From Shimia sp051201625 (GTDB taxonomy: Bacteria > Pseudomonadota > Alphaproteobacteria > Rhodobacterales > Rhodobacteraceae): 64,000 bases of DNA. Location of the stretch: contig NZ_CP179203.1 in NCBI RefSeq assembly GCF_051201625.1, positions 2,728,001 to 2,792,000 of the forward strand. Reading direction: 5' to 3'. Each line of letters opens with the position of its first letter. Positions within the stretch are counted from its first letter, which is position 1. Made by a program: the position numbers and the translations under genes. The notes below the pieces were generated by a model. That model did not search any database. It was not told the DNA's origin and saw only the letters and a program-made list of their open reading frames with translations. Below, in pieces: positions 8,145 through 16,786 of this stretch.

Positions 8145-8459
8145 GGGCGTCTATTGGAGCAACCTGCAAGCAGTGAGTTTGCGTTTCCAAATTATATTGA
8201 TGGTGAAAGAACAAACGCTAATTCAGCCAGTGCCGCTTTGAATAAGTGGCTGAAAACTAAAATTGGACAGGGTTACACGATCCATAGCTTCAGACATTCG
8301 ATGCGTGACAGGCTAAGAGCGGTAGAATGCCCCAGCGAGATTATCGACCAGATTGGCGGTTGGCTTACACACGGGGTTGGGAATAGCTACGGCAAGGGCT
8401 ATCCTGAAGCTGTTTTGCTAAAATTCATGAACAAAATCGCATCAATTGATCCTGTCTAA
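8145..8459 (+). pseudogene. C-terminal fragment of a tyrosine integrase
   Basis: About 100 codons closely match the C-terminus of the intact integrase at 19.96-21.14 kb: SSEFAFPNY, NANSASAALNKWLKTKIGQGY, HSFRHSMRDRL, GGWLTHGVGNSYGKG. The catalytic H-x-x-R and the Tyr nucleophile remain, but the core-binding half and the first catalytic Arg are gone. The matching N-terminal piece of such an integrase lies in opposite orientation at 10.64-10.77 kb, suggesting one gene was split by insertion and inversion. Confidence 0.85.
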
Positions 8460-10595
8460 TTCTAACTCGAAAACGTCGCCTTCAGCCCAAATCCCAATAA
8501 TTTCTGGATCGTCGCTAATTCTTAGAGTTCCGCTCAGTTCAGTAGGATAACTCCTCCCAACATCAAACAAATCTAAATCACCCTGAACGAAGATCTCACC
8601 GTCATTCTTATAAGCTACAAAAAGTATAGATCTTAGCGAGGCGGACGGTTGGGAATATTTTTGATTGCCTTTGAAAAAGCCAAGCCCTCCCTCAAGAACA
8701 AGCGTATCAGTTGATTGATACTCACGTGCGCTTCCCGGTTGAGCAGCATTTTTGAAATACCATTTAACTTTATAATTTCCCTTAAATTGATCTTTGTCTT
8801 TTATTATTTCAAAGCCTTTGTCTTTAAGTAACATTTTTCGTTTTTCTAATTTAGCTTTTTCTAAAAGTTGAGTTCTTTGGTTCATAATCCCTTCTTCGTT
8901 TTTGATAAAATGCTCCTTAAGCTGAGGGCGTTTGCTAACCAAATCTACTTCGTAATTTACGCCAGATGCACTTGTGTAAGAATAAAGATTATCTCTAATT
9001 TCTAGGTAAATGTCGTCCAGCCTTTCTGGTCTAAACCTTTCAAAGTAGTATGCAAAAGCTGATTTTGGATATGTATACATTTTTTGTACAATTTGGCCTT
9101 GGTTTTCTTCACAATCGGGATACCCGAAATCTTGCGCATACTCATTAACGATATTTGGATCACTCACTACTCGAAGGGCATACTCGATGTTTTCTTTTGG
9201 AGAACCATGTTTTTTTGAAAAGCGATCTTCCCAAAGATCAACTCCAGCTGTGGAAGCTAAGTATATGTAATCATGTAAAAATTCTGAAGCCCAAACCGTA
9301 TAATCAGCGGCATAGCAATCTCTTATACTGTCATATGCTTGGCTACCATCTGGTCGAAGCGCCGAACTGTATTGTTTAAAAACCAAGTAACTTAATTCTG
9401 CTAATTCCTGATCATTGCCAGCTATTGCTGCCCTTAGAAGCCCCTGAGCGACGAACGGGGCTGCATTCATGCAAGCATCGTTCATATTATCTTTTTCTAC
9501 GTTTAAATCACAAATTGATTTTTTTAATATATCGATGCGACCACCAACTGGAAGCCGTTGTAAAATTCTGTCTTTGACCCATGCCGCATATTGGTTTTTT
9601 TCTTCAAAAGTCCAGTTGAATTGGCTTTGTAAAAGTTCAGCTCCCGCCATCAATTTTGAGATTGTTATGAGGTATGTAAAATTTGGGTCGGCCTTTCCAG
9701 CCTTTCTATTATATCGTGAGTGATAGGGTCTAAAAGGAAGGTTATTTCCGCCATCGTTTTTAATCCAAGTTTCAACAACGTTTTGGAACTGCTGGATGCT
9801 TCGTGTGGCAACTCTCTCATTCTTTGATAATGCCCTCAGATACAGCCGGTTAATACCGTCCTGACAGATTACAAAACCATCCCGGATCGTGTCATTTGCC
9901 CAGGATCCTGTTCCGTCTAGGTTTTTTGAAGGATCAGGGGGCACTGACCCAAGTTGTGGCATCCAGTCTGCACAATACGAAACTCTCTCACTACTCCTGC
10001 CCAAGAGTCCCCCAAGCTTTGGGTTCAATAAGTGATAAGTTTTCTTCGTTTCATCCCAATCACTAAAAAGGTTGGTTGATGCAAGGTCGAATATTGGTAT
10101 TTCAATCTTCTGCGATTTTTGAAAATCACGCAGTAATTCTATTGGATCGTGTAATAGTTTGCCGTCGTAACGTAAAATTTGCTCAGTGCCGGAAGGGCAT
10201 CCAAGTTCTCTACGTTTAATTTCATAAAACCCTTCTTTCAAATCGAGGTGTAAGTTGAGTTCGCACAGCTGTTCATCGCTGAGGTCTTTAACTGTCACTT
10301 GCCTTGTTATCACTTCTCTCATCAGGCCCAAAGGCTTGGAAGTGAAAGCCGCAACACCTCTAATGAAACTTTGTTCATCATCAGTAATCTCTGACGGAGT
10401 TACATATCCTGCATCGTTGAAGAAATTTTTAATGCCTGCTTTTGTATTTCGACCTGGAATTCCATCTGCAACTCCAACATTGTACCCCATGCTGTTCAGA
10501 TCTTTTTGTATTTGTTTGTAATCTATTTCGGTTGCTGCCACAGCAAACGGTATACACAGCAATAAAACCAAATATCTTATAAGTCGGATAGGCAT
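8442..10595 (-). CDS. Exported peptidoglycan-binding / alginate-lyase-like protein (717 aa)
   Basis: A large exported protein. Residues 1-21 are a signal peptide (MPIRLIRYLVLLLCIPFAVAA). Residues 25-65 (IQKDLNSMGYNVGVADGIPGRNT, then GIKNFF) form a PG_binding_1-type domain, which usually anchors enzymes to cell wall. Residues about 265-470 (for example MAGAELLQS, AAPFVAQGLL, LAELSYLVFKQYSSALRPDGS) resemble the alpha/alpha-toroid of alginate-lyase-type polysaccharide lyases. The C-terminal 130 residues look like a separate beta-rich domain. No catalytic set can be assigned with certainty. Its stop overlaps the end of the integrase fragment, tail to tail. It is AT-rich and looks acquired. Confidence 0.6.
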   Translation of the reverse strand: MPIRLIRYLVLLLCIPFAVAATEIDYKQIQKDLNSMGYNVGVADGIPGRNTKAGIKNFFNDAGYVTPSEITDDEQSFIRGVAAFTSKPLGLMREVITRQVTVKDLSDEQLCELNLHLDLKEGFYEIKRRELGCPSGTEQILRYDGKLLHDPIELLRDFQKSQKIEIPIFDLASTNLFSDWDETKKTYHLLNPKLGGLLGRSSERVSYCADWMPQLGSVPPDPSKNLDGTGSWANDTIRDGFVICQDGINRLYLRALSKNERVATRSIQQFQNVVETWIKNDGGNNLPFRPYHSRYNRKAGKADPNFTYLITISKLMAGAELLQSQFNWTFEEKNQYAAWVKDRILQRLPVGGRIDILKKSICDLNVEKDNMNDACMNAAPFVAQGLLRAAIAGNDQELAELSYLVFKQYSSALRPDGSQAYDSIRDCYAADYTVWASEFLHDYIYLASTAGVDLWEDRFSKKHGSPKENIEYALRVVSDPNIVNEYAQDFGYPDCEENQGQIVQKMYTYPKSAFAYYFERFRPERLDDIYLEIRDNLYSYTSASGVNYEVDLVSKRPQLKEHFIKNEEGIMNQRTQLLEKAKLEKRKMLLKDKGFEIIKDKDQFKGNYKVKWYFKNAAQPGSAREYQSTDTLVLEGGLGFFKGNQKYSQPSASLRSILFVAYKNDGEIFVQGDLDLFDVGRSYPTELSGTLRISDDPEIIGIWAEGDVFELELDRIN

Positions 10596-10639
10596 AAGGT
10601 TGTGACCTTTCAGTTCATTAAAGTGGCCGAAATTTATAT

Positions 10640-10765
10640 TTGTTTCAGCGAGTAAGCAATCCTACCCGTTCTGTAATGCCGCCGTAAATCTGCGGGTACT
10701 CGACGAGAGAAATACCAGATGCCGTCTTTTTGGAATGTGTAACTATTAGATTTGGTTGCCAGCAT
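10640..10765 (-). pseudogene. N-terminal fragment of a tyrosine integrase
   Basis: The frame reads MLATKSNSYTFQKDGIWYFS and continues RRVPADLRRHYRTGRIAYSL, then leaves the family and stops. This equals the first 40 or so residues of the intact integrase at 19.96-21.14 kb. The start codon lies inside a CCGTAGACCATG motif, shared with the intact copy. An att-like site follows 60 bp away at 10827-10842. Confidence 0.85.
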
Positions 10766-10823
10766 GGTCTACGGTTCGCTATCAAAGTCACAATAGTGAG
10801 TTATTACAATGCACTGGCTTGGA

Positions 10824-11564
10824 TTATGGTGCCCCCACACGGGGATGGCTCCGCCGAAAATACATATCAGCAAGAGTCTCCGCGTCCGCAAACAATGACA
10901 TTTCCAGTTCGTAAAGTTCGCTTCCCCGTAGCTCTGTGTTGACGCGCTTCAAAATGGTGAGATAGTTGCTATAGCACTCGTCTTTTTTCAAAGAAGCCCA
11001 ACCCAATTGGGATAAAGAAGCAGCCTTGGTTGATGGCAGGTTCCGAAATTTCTGCAATTGTTTGTTTCTGCCGGGCAAATATCTAAAAATTGTGCCGCTC
11101 GTTTCTTCATTCAACAACTGAATTGCGTTCAGGCTTATTGCAACTCTTGCATCGTAAATCGCATATTCCTTGGGATTCATGAAGCTGAGTATTTTTGAAT
11201 AGCTGGCCACGCCTTTGAGTTGTTTCGGACGTTCGCCACTGACAATAGCTTTGACGTAGCTTTCCACAGTTTCAGGTTTATTTCCGCGTATTCCACCCCA
11301 TGTTGATATTGCCCAATTGGCTACCTCGAATTTGTCGCCAGCGTTCCATATTTTTGCGGACTGCTTTTTCAGTTGGATATTTTTTTCGTACTTGCTTCCG
11401 GTAATTTTTTCCACATTTGCTAAATGGGCATACGACGGAAATTCTCCTCTTTTGGGCCACGTGTAGTTCGTTGAAAGGCTCCCAACGCCAAGCGATTCAA
11501 ATTGGCCTTGGCCACTGAAATACTGCACAAGATTGTCTGTCAAATTAATGGGTGGAGTATCCAT
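10824..11564 (-). CDS. Hypothetical protein running into an att site (246 aa)
   Basis: A cytoplasmic protein of unknown function. The central part (SKILSFMNPKEYAIYDARVA, then ISLNAIQLL) is a conserved-looking motif seen in helical hypothetical proteins of accessory regions. No enzyme signature was found. The last dozen residues (RRSHPRVGAP) are encoded by the att-like sequence TGGTGCCCCCACACGG with its GGCTCCGCC flank. The original C-terminus has therefore probably been replaced by element integration, and the protein may be a truncated fusion. The start, ATGGATACTCC, has a weak ribosome site. Confidence 0.5.
   Translation of the reverse strand: MDTPPINLTDNLVQYFSGQGQFESLGVGSLSTNYTWPKRGEFPSYAHLANVEKITGSKYEKNIQLKKQSAKIWNAGDKFEVANWAISTWGGIRGNKPETVESYVKAIVSGERPKQLKGVASYSKILSFMNPKEYAIYDARVAISLNAIQLLNEETSGTIFRYLPGRNKQLQKFRNLPSTKAASLSQLGWASLKKDECYSNYLTILKRVNTELRGSELYELEMSLFADAETLADMYFRRSHPRVGAP
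10827..10842 (+). other. att-like copy of the tRNA-Thr 3' end
   Basis: TGGTGCCCCCACACGG, the complement of the tRNA-Thr terminus with CCA, followed by GGATGGCTCCGCC as at 12149. It lies 60 bp from the integrase N-terminal fragment, the usual place of an attachment site relative to int. Confidence 0.65.
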
Positions 11565-12148
11565 ATTGTATCCTCGTTGTCCGTCGTCAGGGTTTTTGGG
11601 TCCAAAGGTGGCCTAAACTAAAAGAGAGTTTGGCTCATCTTGTTGGTTTGATTATGCGGCGTGCTGGCGGTGATGCAAGCGTCGCATTTCGAGTGTCTTT
11701 CGTTTGATCCTTTCGCGATGTTTTAGAATGGCTTTGTCACGTTCAAAGACAAACGTAGGGCAGCAGCAACATTTTGAGTGTGGAATAGGTTGAGGCAGAG
11801 AACGAACGGTAACAAGTAGGCATTACAACCGCAAAGTAGCAATTGTAGCGATTGTAGCGGGGGTCTGTCGCCGCATATCAATTTTTGAATTAACGCTCTC
11901 GCGCGCGCGCGGCGGCGTAATCACTGTGTGATCTGCGAGTTAAGCGAAATAAGAATCATTCTGATTGCCCAGCCAGTTCCACTCCCGAAATCAACAGTCG
12001 TGGATGTATCGGGCTATATAATTAGGCTCACCCTAAGATACTTGTGAATGGCGGAGGGGTATGAATATCACAGGGTGTATATTTGGGTGGATAAAAATAT
12101 CCGTAAATACGTCAAGTAGTTGATAATAATGTAAAATTCGGGATTATA
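11565..12148. other. Long non-coding stretch
   Basis: About 580 bases without a credible frame. There is a short CG-alternating run near 11.90 kb (CTCTCGCGCGCGCGCGGCGG) and two short GATTGTAGCG repeats near 11.85 kb. No RNA gene was recognised. Confidence 0.5.
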
Positions 12149-12685
12149 TGGTGCCCCCACACGGGGATGGCTCCGCCAGTAGGCACCAACGTTTAGCATT
12201 AACCTTACAAAACAAGGCTACTGTCTCATTCTGGTTCCTGCAACAGGGCCATATTGGTCTACGGTTTGGTCTACGGCTGAGGCTCAGGGCTATTGCACGT
12301 GCACGTGGCATGTAGGGGCCCCTGTGGCCCTAGTCGCCAGAGACTTCTCAGTGAGTCATACAGGGCGATACTGGCTTGTATGCTAGGTGGCTGACGGATG
12401 AATCTGATGGGCTTGTACGGGCCTTACAGAGTCTCTCAGGGGCATTCAGCGGTAGGGGGCGAGTGCCACCCCCACCCCTAGGGGTATCGTATATGGACCT
12501 GACCCAAGATTGGTGGTGAGGAACTGTAAACCTAGCTGAATGCAAGGTGTTTAGGCCAAGCTTGACTGTTTCGTCAGATCAAAGGGGAGATCAACGGTGT
12601 GCACAAGTTGTCACATTTGGAGGATTCACATCATGAGAGTGATCGGTTATGCTCTAAGTCCTACTAGTATGGGGAAAGGCCTCCC
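12149..12685 (+). repeat. Left arm of a 537-bp inverted repeat with att-like end
   Basis: This segment reappears as its reverse complement at 18384-18919 with one single-base length difference in the part compared. It begins with the tRNA-Thr terminus TGGTGCCCCCACACGG and includes a pair of TGGTCTACGG motifs 12 bp apart (12255-12264, 12267-12276). Both arms contain the same 65-codon open frame, which has no protein-like character. Beyond the arm a short decayed match to the start of the 18.3-kb gene continues near 12.73 kb (ATTGCCAGACC). Confidence 0.9.
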
Positions 12686-12945
12686 CTGAGGGGCCCTGAC
12701 CCAATAGCATAACTAACTAAGGAGCAAGCTATTGCCAGACCTTCCTTGCTTCTATCAGAGCCTCTACGGTGAACCTGTGAGCACGACTTGATCCCCTGAA
12801 CAATGTGAGACAACATTCTGTCATTCAGCGAACAGGATCATTTACTTGGCGACCTTCGACGAGTTCATCACATCCATACGCACTGAGTTTGGCTAAGTTA
12901 TGAAACTGTGCTAAAAGTTAACCAGCATCTTGGAGGGTCAGAAAC

Positions 12946-13236
12946 ACGCCAAAAGGATACTTAGTGGCCAACATTAGGGTAACTGACGCTGAAAAGTTCC
13001 AAGCATTTGCTGGAATGGCAGCACCAGCTATCAAGAAATACGGTGGCAAGGTTTTAGCAAGAGGCCCATCAGCCGATAGACACGAAGGTGAACTCAGCGG
13101 TACGGTTATGATGATTGAGTTCGAGAGTAAAAAAGCTGCTGAAACTTTCTACTTCAGCGAAGAATACCAGGCTGCAAAAGCTGTACGTGAGACCTGTTCC
13201 GACACAGACCTGATAATAATTGAGGGAGCTGAGTAG
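12946..13236 (+). CDS. DUF1330 family protein
   Basis: A 90-96 residue protein of the DUF1330 family (dimeric alpha/beta barrel; function unknown). The sequence (VANIRVTDAEKFQAFAGMA, then YGGKVLARG, VMMIEFESKKAAETFY, YQAAKAVR) matches the family along its length. The family N-terminus aligns with an ACG at 12946 (reading PKGYLVANIRV after it), which has a strong GGAGGG site 8 bases upstream. The only usual start nearby is GTG at 12964, without a ribosome site. Either the ATG has mutated to ACG or a poor start is used, so expression may be reduced. Confidence 0.75.
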   Translation, partial: TPKGYLVANIRVTDAEKFQAFAGMAAPAIKKYGGKVLARGPSADRHEGELSGTVMMIEFESKKAAETFYFSEEYQAAKAVRETCSDTDLIIIEGAE

Positions 13237-13484
13237 CGCAGCACGGCCCCCCGCTGACGCCGTTTAGATCGTCCCAGCTACGATGTCAGTCGCCACTCAA
13301 CACGGTTGTGGTACACGGGCATGAGCAGTGTGCCGTCTGTAAGTCCAACATCTTCGAGTGCTGCTTAGGGGATACCTGTGACACCGACCACAACTTGAGT
13401 TGTAGGGTATAAGTGTGGCTAGATGTCAATAAAGAAGGGTCGTTGGACGGACCTTTGTGAAACTGGAAAAGAGAGAAGACAGCC

Positions 13485-14378
13485 ATGGCTACACAATCGA
13501 CATGCTTGCGCAATTTTAAGTTAAAGCTTCTTGCATTAAATTTGGTCTTGATGCTGTATCCGCAGGTTGCATTGGCGCAACGGTGTAGCAACGTAACAAT
13601 TTTCCAAGAGTTTTCATATGCTGACACATTTAATTCATCTGGTACTGCATTAGGCCCTGCGCACTCTGTATTTCAACAAGACCGTTTCTATGTAAATCAA
13701 CAAAATAGGCTCGATCCAAACGATAGAACCGATGATTTGATGGTAACAAGACAAGCCCGATCAGCGTATGGTGAATCTGTTAGGCGTTACCTAGTTGCTG
13801 AGGGATTAGGCGATCTGCCTGCACAAGCCCTAGTTGGGAGCCAATATGTCGTTGATGTCGAAGCTTGCGGTACACAAGAAAACCCGTCAATCCAGGTATT
13901 TTCGATGCGTTTACGTGGAAATGCTTCGCCAAGCCTTCGAAAACTAGAAACCACTAACTCGTGTCCGAGCTGCGACCTTCGAGGAGCCGTTTTGTTTGAT
14001 TATGTGTTAGCAGATGCCAATTTGGAAGGAGCGAGTTTAGACAACGCAATTATGGATGAAATTAGTCTTGTTAATGCAAACCTCAGAGACGCCTCCCTAA
14101 AAGGTGCGCTTTTAGAAAGGGCTTATGCCGTGAGGGCAAATTTTGCAGGGGCAAATTTGGAGGGTGCAAACCTGTCTTTTGCTGAACTATCCCAAGCAAA
14201 CTTAGAGGGGAGTTGGCTAAGGGGCGCTGATCTTAGCGGGACTAATTTAGAGCAGGCTAATTTAACCGATGCGGTTTTACGTTTCGCTAACCTTTCCGGT
14301 GCAACTATGACCGATGTAATTCTTTGTAGAACGATAATGCCGGATGGGTCAGAAATATCTAAAAATTGCTTACCCTAA
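13485..14378 (+). CDS. Exported pentapeptide-repeat protein with a novel N-terminal domain
   Basis: A 297-residue secreted protein. A signal peptide occupies about residues 10-31 (LKLLALNLVLMLYPQVALA, cut before Q). Residues 32-150 form a domain I cannot name. From about residue 165 on there are pentapeptide repeats (A-[ND]-L-x-x: ANLEGASLD, ANLRDASLKGALL, ANLEGANLS, and so on), which build a right-handed quadrilateral beta helix. It ends CRTIMPDGSEISKNC, echoing the CNTTMPDGS ending of the other two pentapeptide proteins in this window. Shared CPSCDL and C-terminal Cys suggest disulfides. Function unknown; nothing indicates gyrase protection. Confidence 0.8.
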   Translation: MATQSTCLRNFKLKLLALNLVLMLYPQVALAQRCSNVTIFQEFSYADTFNSSGTALGPAHSVFQQDRFYVNQQNRLDPNDRTDDLMVTRQARSAYGESVRRYLVAEGLGDLPAQALVGSQYVVDVEACGTQENPSIQVFSMRLRGNASPSLRKLETTNSCPSCDLRGAVLFDYVLADANLEGASLDNAIMDEISLVNANLRDASLKGALLERAYAVRANFAGANLEGANLSFAELSQANLEGSWLRGADLSGTNLEQANLTDAVLRFANLSGATMTDVILCRTIMPDGSEISKNCLP

Positions 14379-14480
14379 TGAAAGCTCAGAAAAATTCTGT
14401 TGTAAATCATGGACGCTTTGTTGCTGCTAAACAATCATGCTGAGACAGTATCGACCCACACCATTCCAGAGGCCACAGGT

Positions 14481-15293
14481 ATGACACGCATCACATTCGC
14501 CATTGCCACCGTATTGTCGTTGGCCTTCACGCCTGTAGCAGCACAGGACTTCCAGAAGGGCTTAGCTGCTTATCAGGCTGGTGATTATGCTACGACCCTC
14601 CAAGAGTGGATTCCTTCAGCTGAGGCTGGGGATGCGGTTGCGCAATACAATCTTGGTATCATGTATTACAACGGCAAAGGCGTCCCTCAAGACTACGCTG
14701 AAGCTTTTAAGTGGTACCGACTAGCTGCTGACCAAGGAGATGCTGATGCTCAATACAATCTTGGCGTCATGTACGAAAAGGGCCAAGGCGTCCCTCAAGA
14801 CTACGCTGAAGCTGTTAAGTGTTATCGACTAGCTGCAGACCAAGGGGATGCTTCTTCTCAATACAATCTTGGGAATATGTACAGACAAGGCAAAGGCGTA
14901 CCACAAGACTACGCTGAGGCTGTGAAGTGGTATCGGCTAGCCGCTGACCAAGGGACTGTTCAAGCTCAATCCAATCTTGGGTTTATGTACCACAAGGGCC
15001 AAGGCGTACCTCAAGACTACTCAGAAGCTGTTAAGTGGTATCGACTAGCTGCTGACCAAGGAAATGCTAATGCTCAATCCAATCTCGGGATTATATACGA
15101 ATACGGCAATAGCGTCCTTCAAGATAACGTAATGGCTCACATGTGGTACAACATTGCGTCTGCTAATGGTCACGGCAAAGCTGCGGAGTGGCGAGATGAA
15201 CGTGCAGGCGAAATGAACCCAGCAGACATCTCAAAAGCCCAAGCTATGGCTCGTGAATGCATGGGTAGTGGTTACAAGAAGTGTGGGTACTGA
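14481..15293 (+). CDS. Exported Sel1-repeat protein (270 aa)
   Basis: A periplasmic or secreted solenoid of Sel1-like repeats, usually protein-protein interaction scaffolds. The signal peptide is MTRITFAIATVLSLAFTPVA followed by AQ. The degenerate first repeat (FQKGLAAYQAGDYATTLQEW) is followed by about five 36-residue repeats of the form AQYNLGxMYxxGxGVPQDYAEAVKWYRLAADQG. The C-terminal cap NVMAHMWYNIASANG...CMGSGYKKCGY is shared with the other Sel1 proteins here. The chosen ATG gives a clean signal peptide; the frame also opens upstream at 14409. It follows the pentapeptide gene on the same strand. Confidence 0.85.
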   Translation: MTRITFAIATVLSLAFTPVAAQDFQKGLAAYQAGDYATTLQEWIPSAEAGDAVAQYNLGIMYYNGKGVPQDYAEAFKWYRLAADQGDADAQYNLGVMYEKGQGVPQDYAEAVKCYRLAADQGDASSQYNLGNMYRQGKGVPQDYAEAVKWYRLAADQGTVQAQSNLGFMYHKGQGVPQDYSEAVKWYRLAADQGNANAQSNLGIIYEYGNSVLQDNVMAHMWYNIASANGHGKAAEWRDERAGEMNPADISKAQAMARECMGSGYKKCGY

Positions 15294-15308
15294 ATTGCTC
15301 AGAACACC

Positions 15309-15386
15309 ATGACAACCAACAAGGTCCTGATAGCAGTTATAGCCTTTGCCTTACTTGCGAAGGCATATGTCATAATGACGTCTTAG
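15309..15386 (+). CDS. Possible 25-residue membrane peptide
   Basis: A short frame just after the Sel1 gene encodes MTTNKVLIAVIAFALLAKAY followed by VIMTS: one hydrophobic helix flanked by a Lys. There is no strong ribosome site. It could be a real single-pass peptide or a signal-peptide remnant of another exported gene. Confidence 0.25.
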   Translation: MTTNKVLIAVIAFALLAKAYVIMTS

Positions 15387-15448
15387 AATGATCACCTGCT
15401 GGGACCAAACTCATTAACAGTGATCGTCACTCTTAGTTTGCTCTGCTG

Positions 15449-16042
15449 TCAGCAACCGCTGTAGATTACTGAACCGTCTGGCATGGTTGTGTTGCAGAGG
15501 ATTGCGCCGTTCATGTAGGTGTCCCATAGGTTAGCCTCGCTCAGGTTAGCCCCTCCTAAGTTAGTCCCACTCAGGTCAGCATAGCTCAGGTTAGCTCCTC
15601 TCAGATCAGCCCCTCTCAGGTCAGCTTCACTCAGGTCAGCCCGACTTAGTTTAGCCTGCTTTAAGTAAGCGTCATGCCAGTCAGCCCCCCTAAGATTAGC
15701 CCCTCTCAGATCAGCCCTAAAAAGGTAAGAAGTTTCATTCAGGTCAGCCTCTCTCAAATCAGCCTCTCTCAAATCAGCCCCAATCAGACTGATCCCCCTC
15801 AGGTCAGCCCCCCTTAGGTCAGCTCCACTCAGGTAAGCCCTCGTAAGATTAGCTTCATATAAGTTGGCCCCCCTTAAATCAGCCTCATTTAGCTTAGCCT
15901 CAATCAGGCTAACACCATTCAGATCACACCTTTCGCAATCACCTGTGTCCTTCAACTTCTGTAGGTCATCAGGCTCAAAAGACGATGCACTACTGGCAAA
16001 CATGGTTGCTGCTACGGTCAGTGCTGTCAGTGTTCGTTTCAT
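15449..16042 (-). CDS. Exported pentapeptide-repeat protein (197 aa)
   Basis: A secreted beta-helical protein. The signal peptide MKRTLTALTVAATMFASSAS is followed by FEPDDLQKLKDTGDCERCDL and then about 20 pentapeptides of the form A[DN]L[RS][GEH]. It ends ILCNTTMPDGSVIYSGC. The N-terminal 40 residues and the tail are nearly the same as those of the 126-residue protein at 29.85 kb, which has fewer repeats. The two copies have therefore changed repeat number while keeping the caps. Cys pairs at both ends suggest disulfide-capped ends outside the cytoplasm. It is convergent with the Sel1 gene. Function unknown. Confidence 0.85.
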   Translation of the reverse strand: MKRTLTALTVAATMFASSASSFEPDDLQKLKDTGDCERCDLNGVSLIEAKLNEADLRGANLYEANLTRAYLSGADLRGADLRGISLIGADLREADLREADLNETSYLFRADLRGANLRGADWHDAYLKQAKLSRADLSEADLRGADLRGANLSYADLSGTNLGGANLSEANLWDTYMNGAILCNTTMPDGSVIYSGC

Positions 16043-16252
16043 CTAAGAATAACTCCTCGTTGTTCCATGAATGTTGGACTGCAATGTGCTTTGCATCAAC
16101 CCTTCAAACCAACAGTACAACCACCAAAGAGGTGCGCCAGAAAGCCGTATGCAGGGGCTGTGATGTGAGGGGTGATAACACGTATCAGGTGGTGTAGTTC
16201 GCCTTGTACGGGCCTCTGTGTAAGCCTCGACGGTACTATTGGGAAGTTAATG
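16043..16252. other. Intergenic with a scrap of a zinc-ribbon gene
   Basis: Near 16.12-16.20 kb the + strand reads VCRGCDVRGDNTYQVV and a stop, similar to the end of the CxxC protein at 1351-1563. There is no intact gene. Confidence 0.4.
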
Positions 16253-16786
16253 CTATCTTAGTGGGAGTTTCATAGAAATCCTGCATTCCTCTTGGATATC
16301 GTCACAATACATTGGATGCACCAAAGCCCTAATGCTTGGTTCGCCCTTGTCAGAATATGTGATTTCGGCCTGCATAGCGGTGAACCTGACTAAGAATTCA
16401 TCATTGTACACTGCGACCCACTCGGTGCCCCCGCTACCCTGACGAACGTTCCCCATCGCATGAAGGTCCCAGCCATGCTTACATTCAATCATACCCATAT
16501 TGATCAGTTCGACTTCAATCTGTCCCTTGGATCGATCGCCATAAGACTGGCTCGCATCCCATGGGATCTCGACCATGAAGCCCGGTCTTTTTAGACAGAA
16601 GATATCGTAAGGTTCCGTCAGATATGATCGCTCGATCGTGTTATAGCGCTCAATGGCAAATATTGACCCAGAAAATTCGCCAGCTTCTGAAGAAGCCGTC
16701 ATGGATGCCAGAGAAAAGCAACTCAACATTACCCATCTCACAAAGAACCTGCGAACATTTTGGCGATTTCTCACTAAGTTATACAT
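16253..16786 (-). CDS. Exported hypothetical protein (177 aa)
   Basis: A secreted protein of unknown function. The ATG at 16786 overlaps the last codons of the upstream gene (ATGTATAA), so translation is probably coupled; an in-frame ATG at 16798 is an alternative. Residues about 15-35 are a signal segment (RWVMLSCFSLASMTASSEAG). The mature part is beta-rich and has Cys in IFCLKRP, MIECKHG, MYCDD and EECRIS, four in all, suggesting two disulfides. No family recognised. It is the cargo-type partner of the polymerase-like gene just upstream. Confidence 0.5.
   Translation of the reverse strand: MYNLVRNRQNVRRFFVRWVMLSCFSLASMTASSEAGEFSGSIFAIERYNTIERSYLTEPYDIFCLKRPGFMVEIPWDASQSYGDRSKGQIEVELINMGMIECKHGWDLHAMGNVRQGSGGTEWVAVYNDEFLVRFTAMQAEITYSDKGEPSIRALVHPMYCDDIQEECRISMKLPLR

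Noticed and set aside
12348..12545. A 65-codon frame that occurs identically at 12348-12545 and 18524-18721
   Set aside because: It is identical only because the whole 537-bp segment is an inverted duplicate. It has no ribosome site, domain or coding character.
13485..14378. Qnr-like gyrase-protecting pentapeptide protein
   Set aside because: It has a signal peptide and paired Cys, so it acts outside the cytoplasm.
15500..15900. Short tandem repeats of about 15 bp on the minus strand
   Set aside because: They encode pentapeptide repeats of an exported protein.
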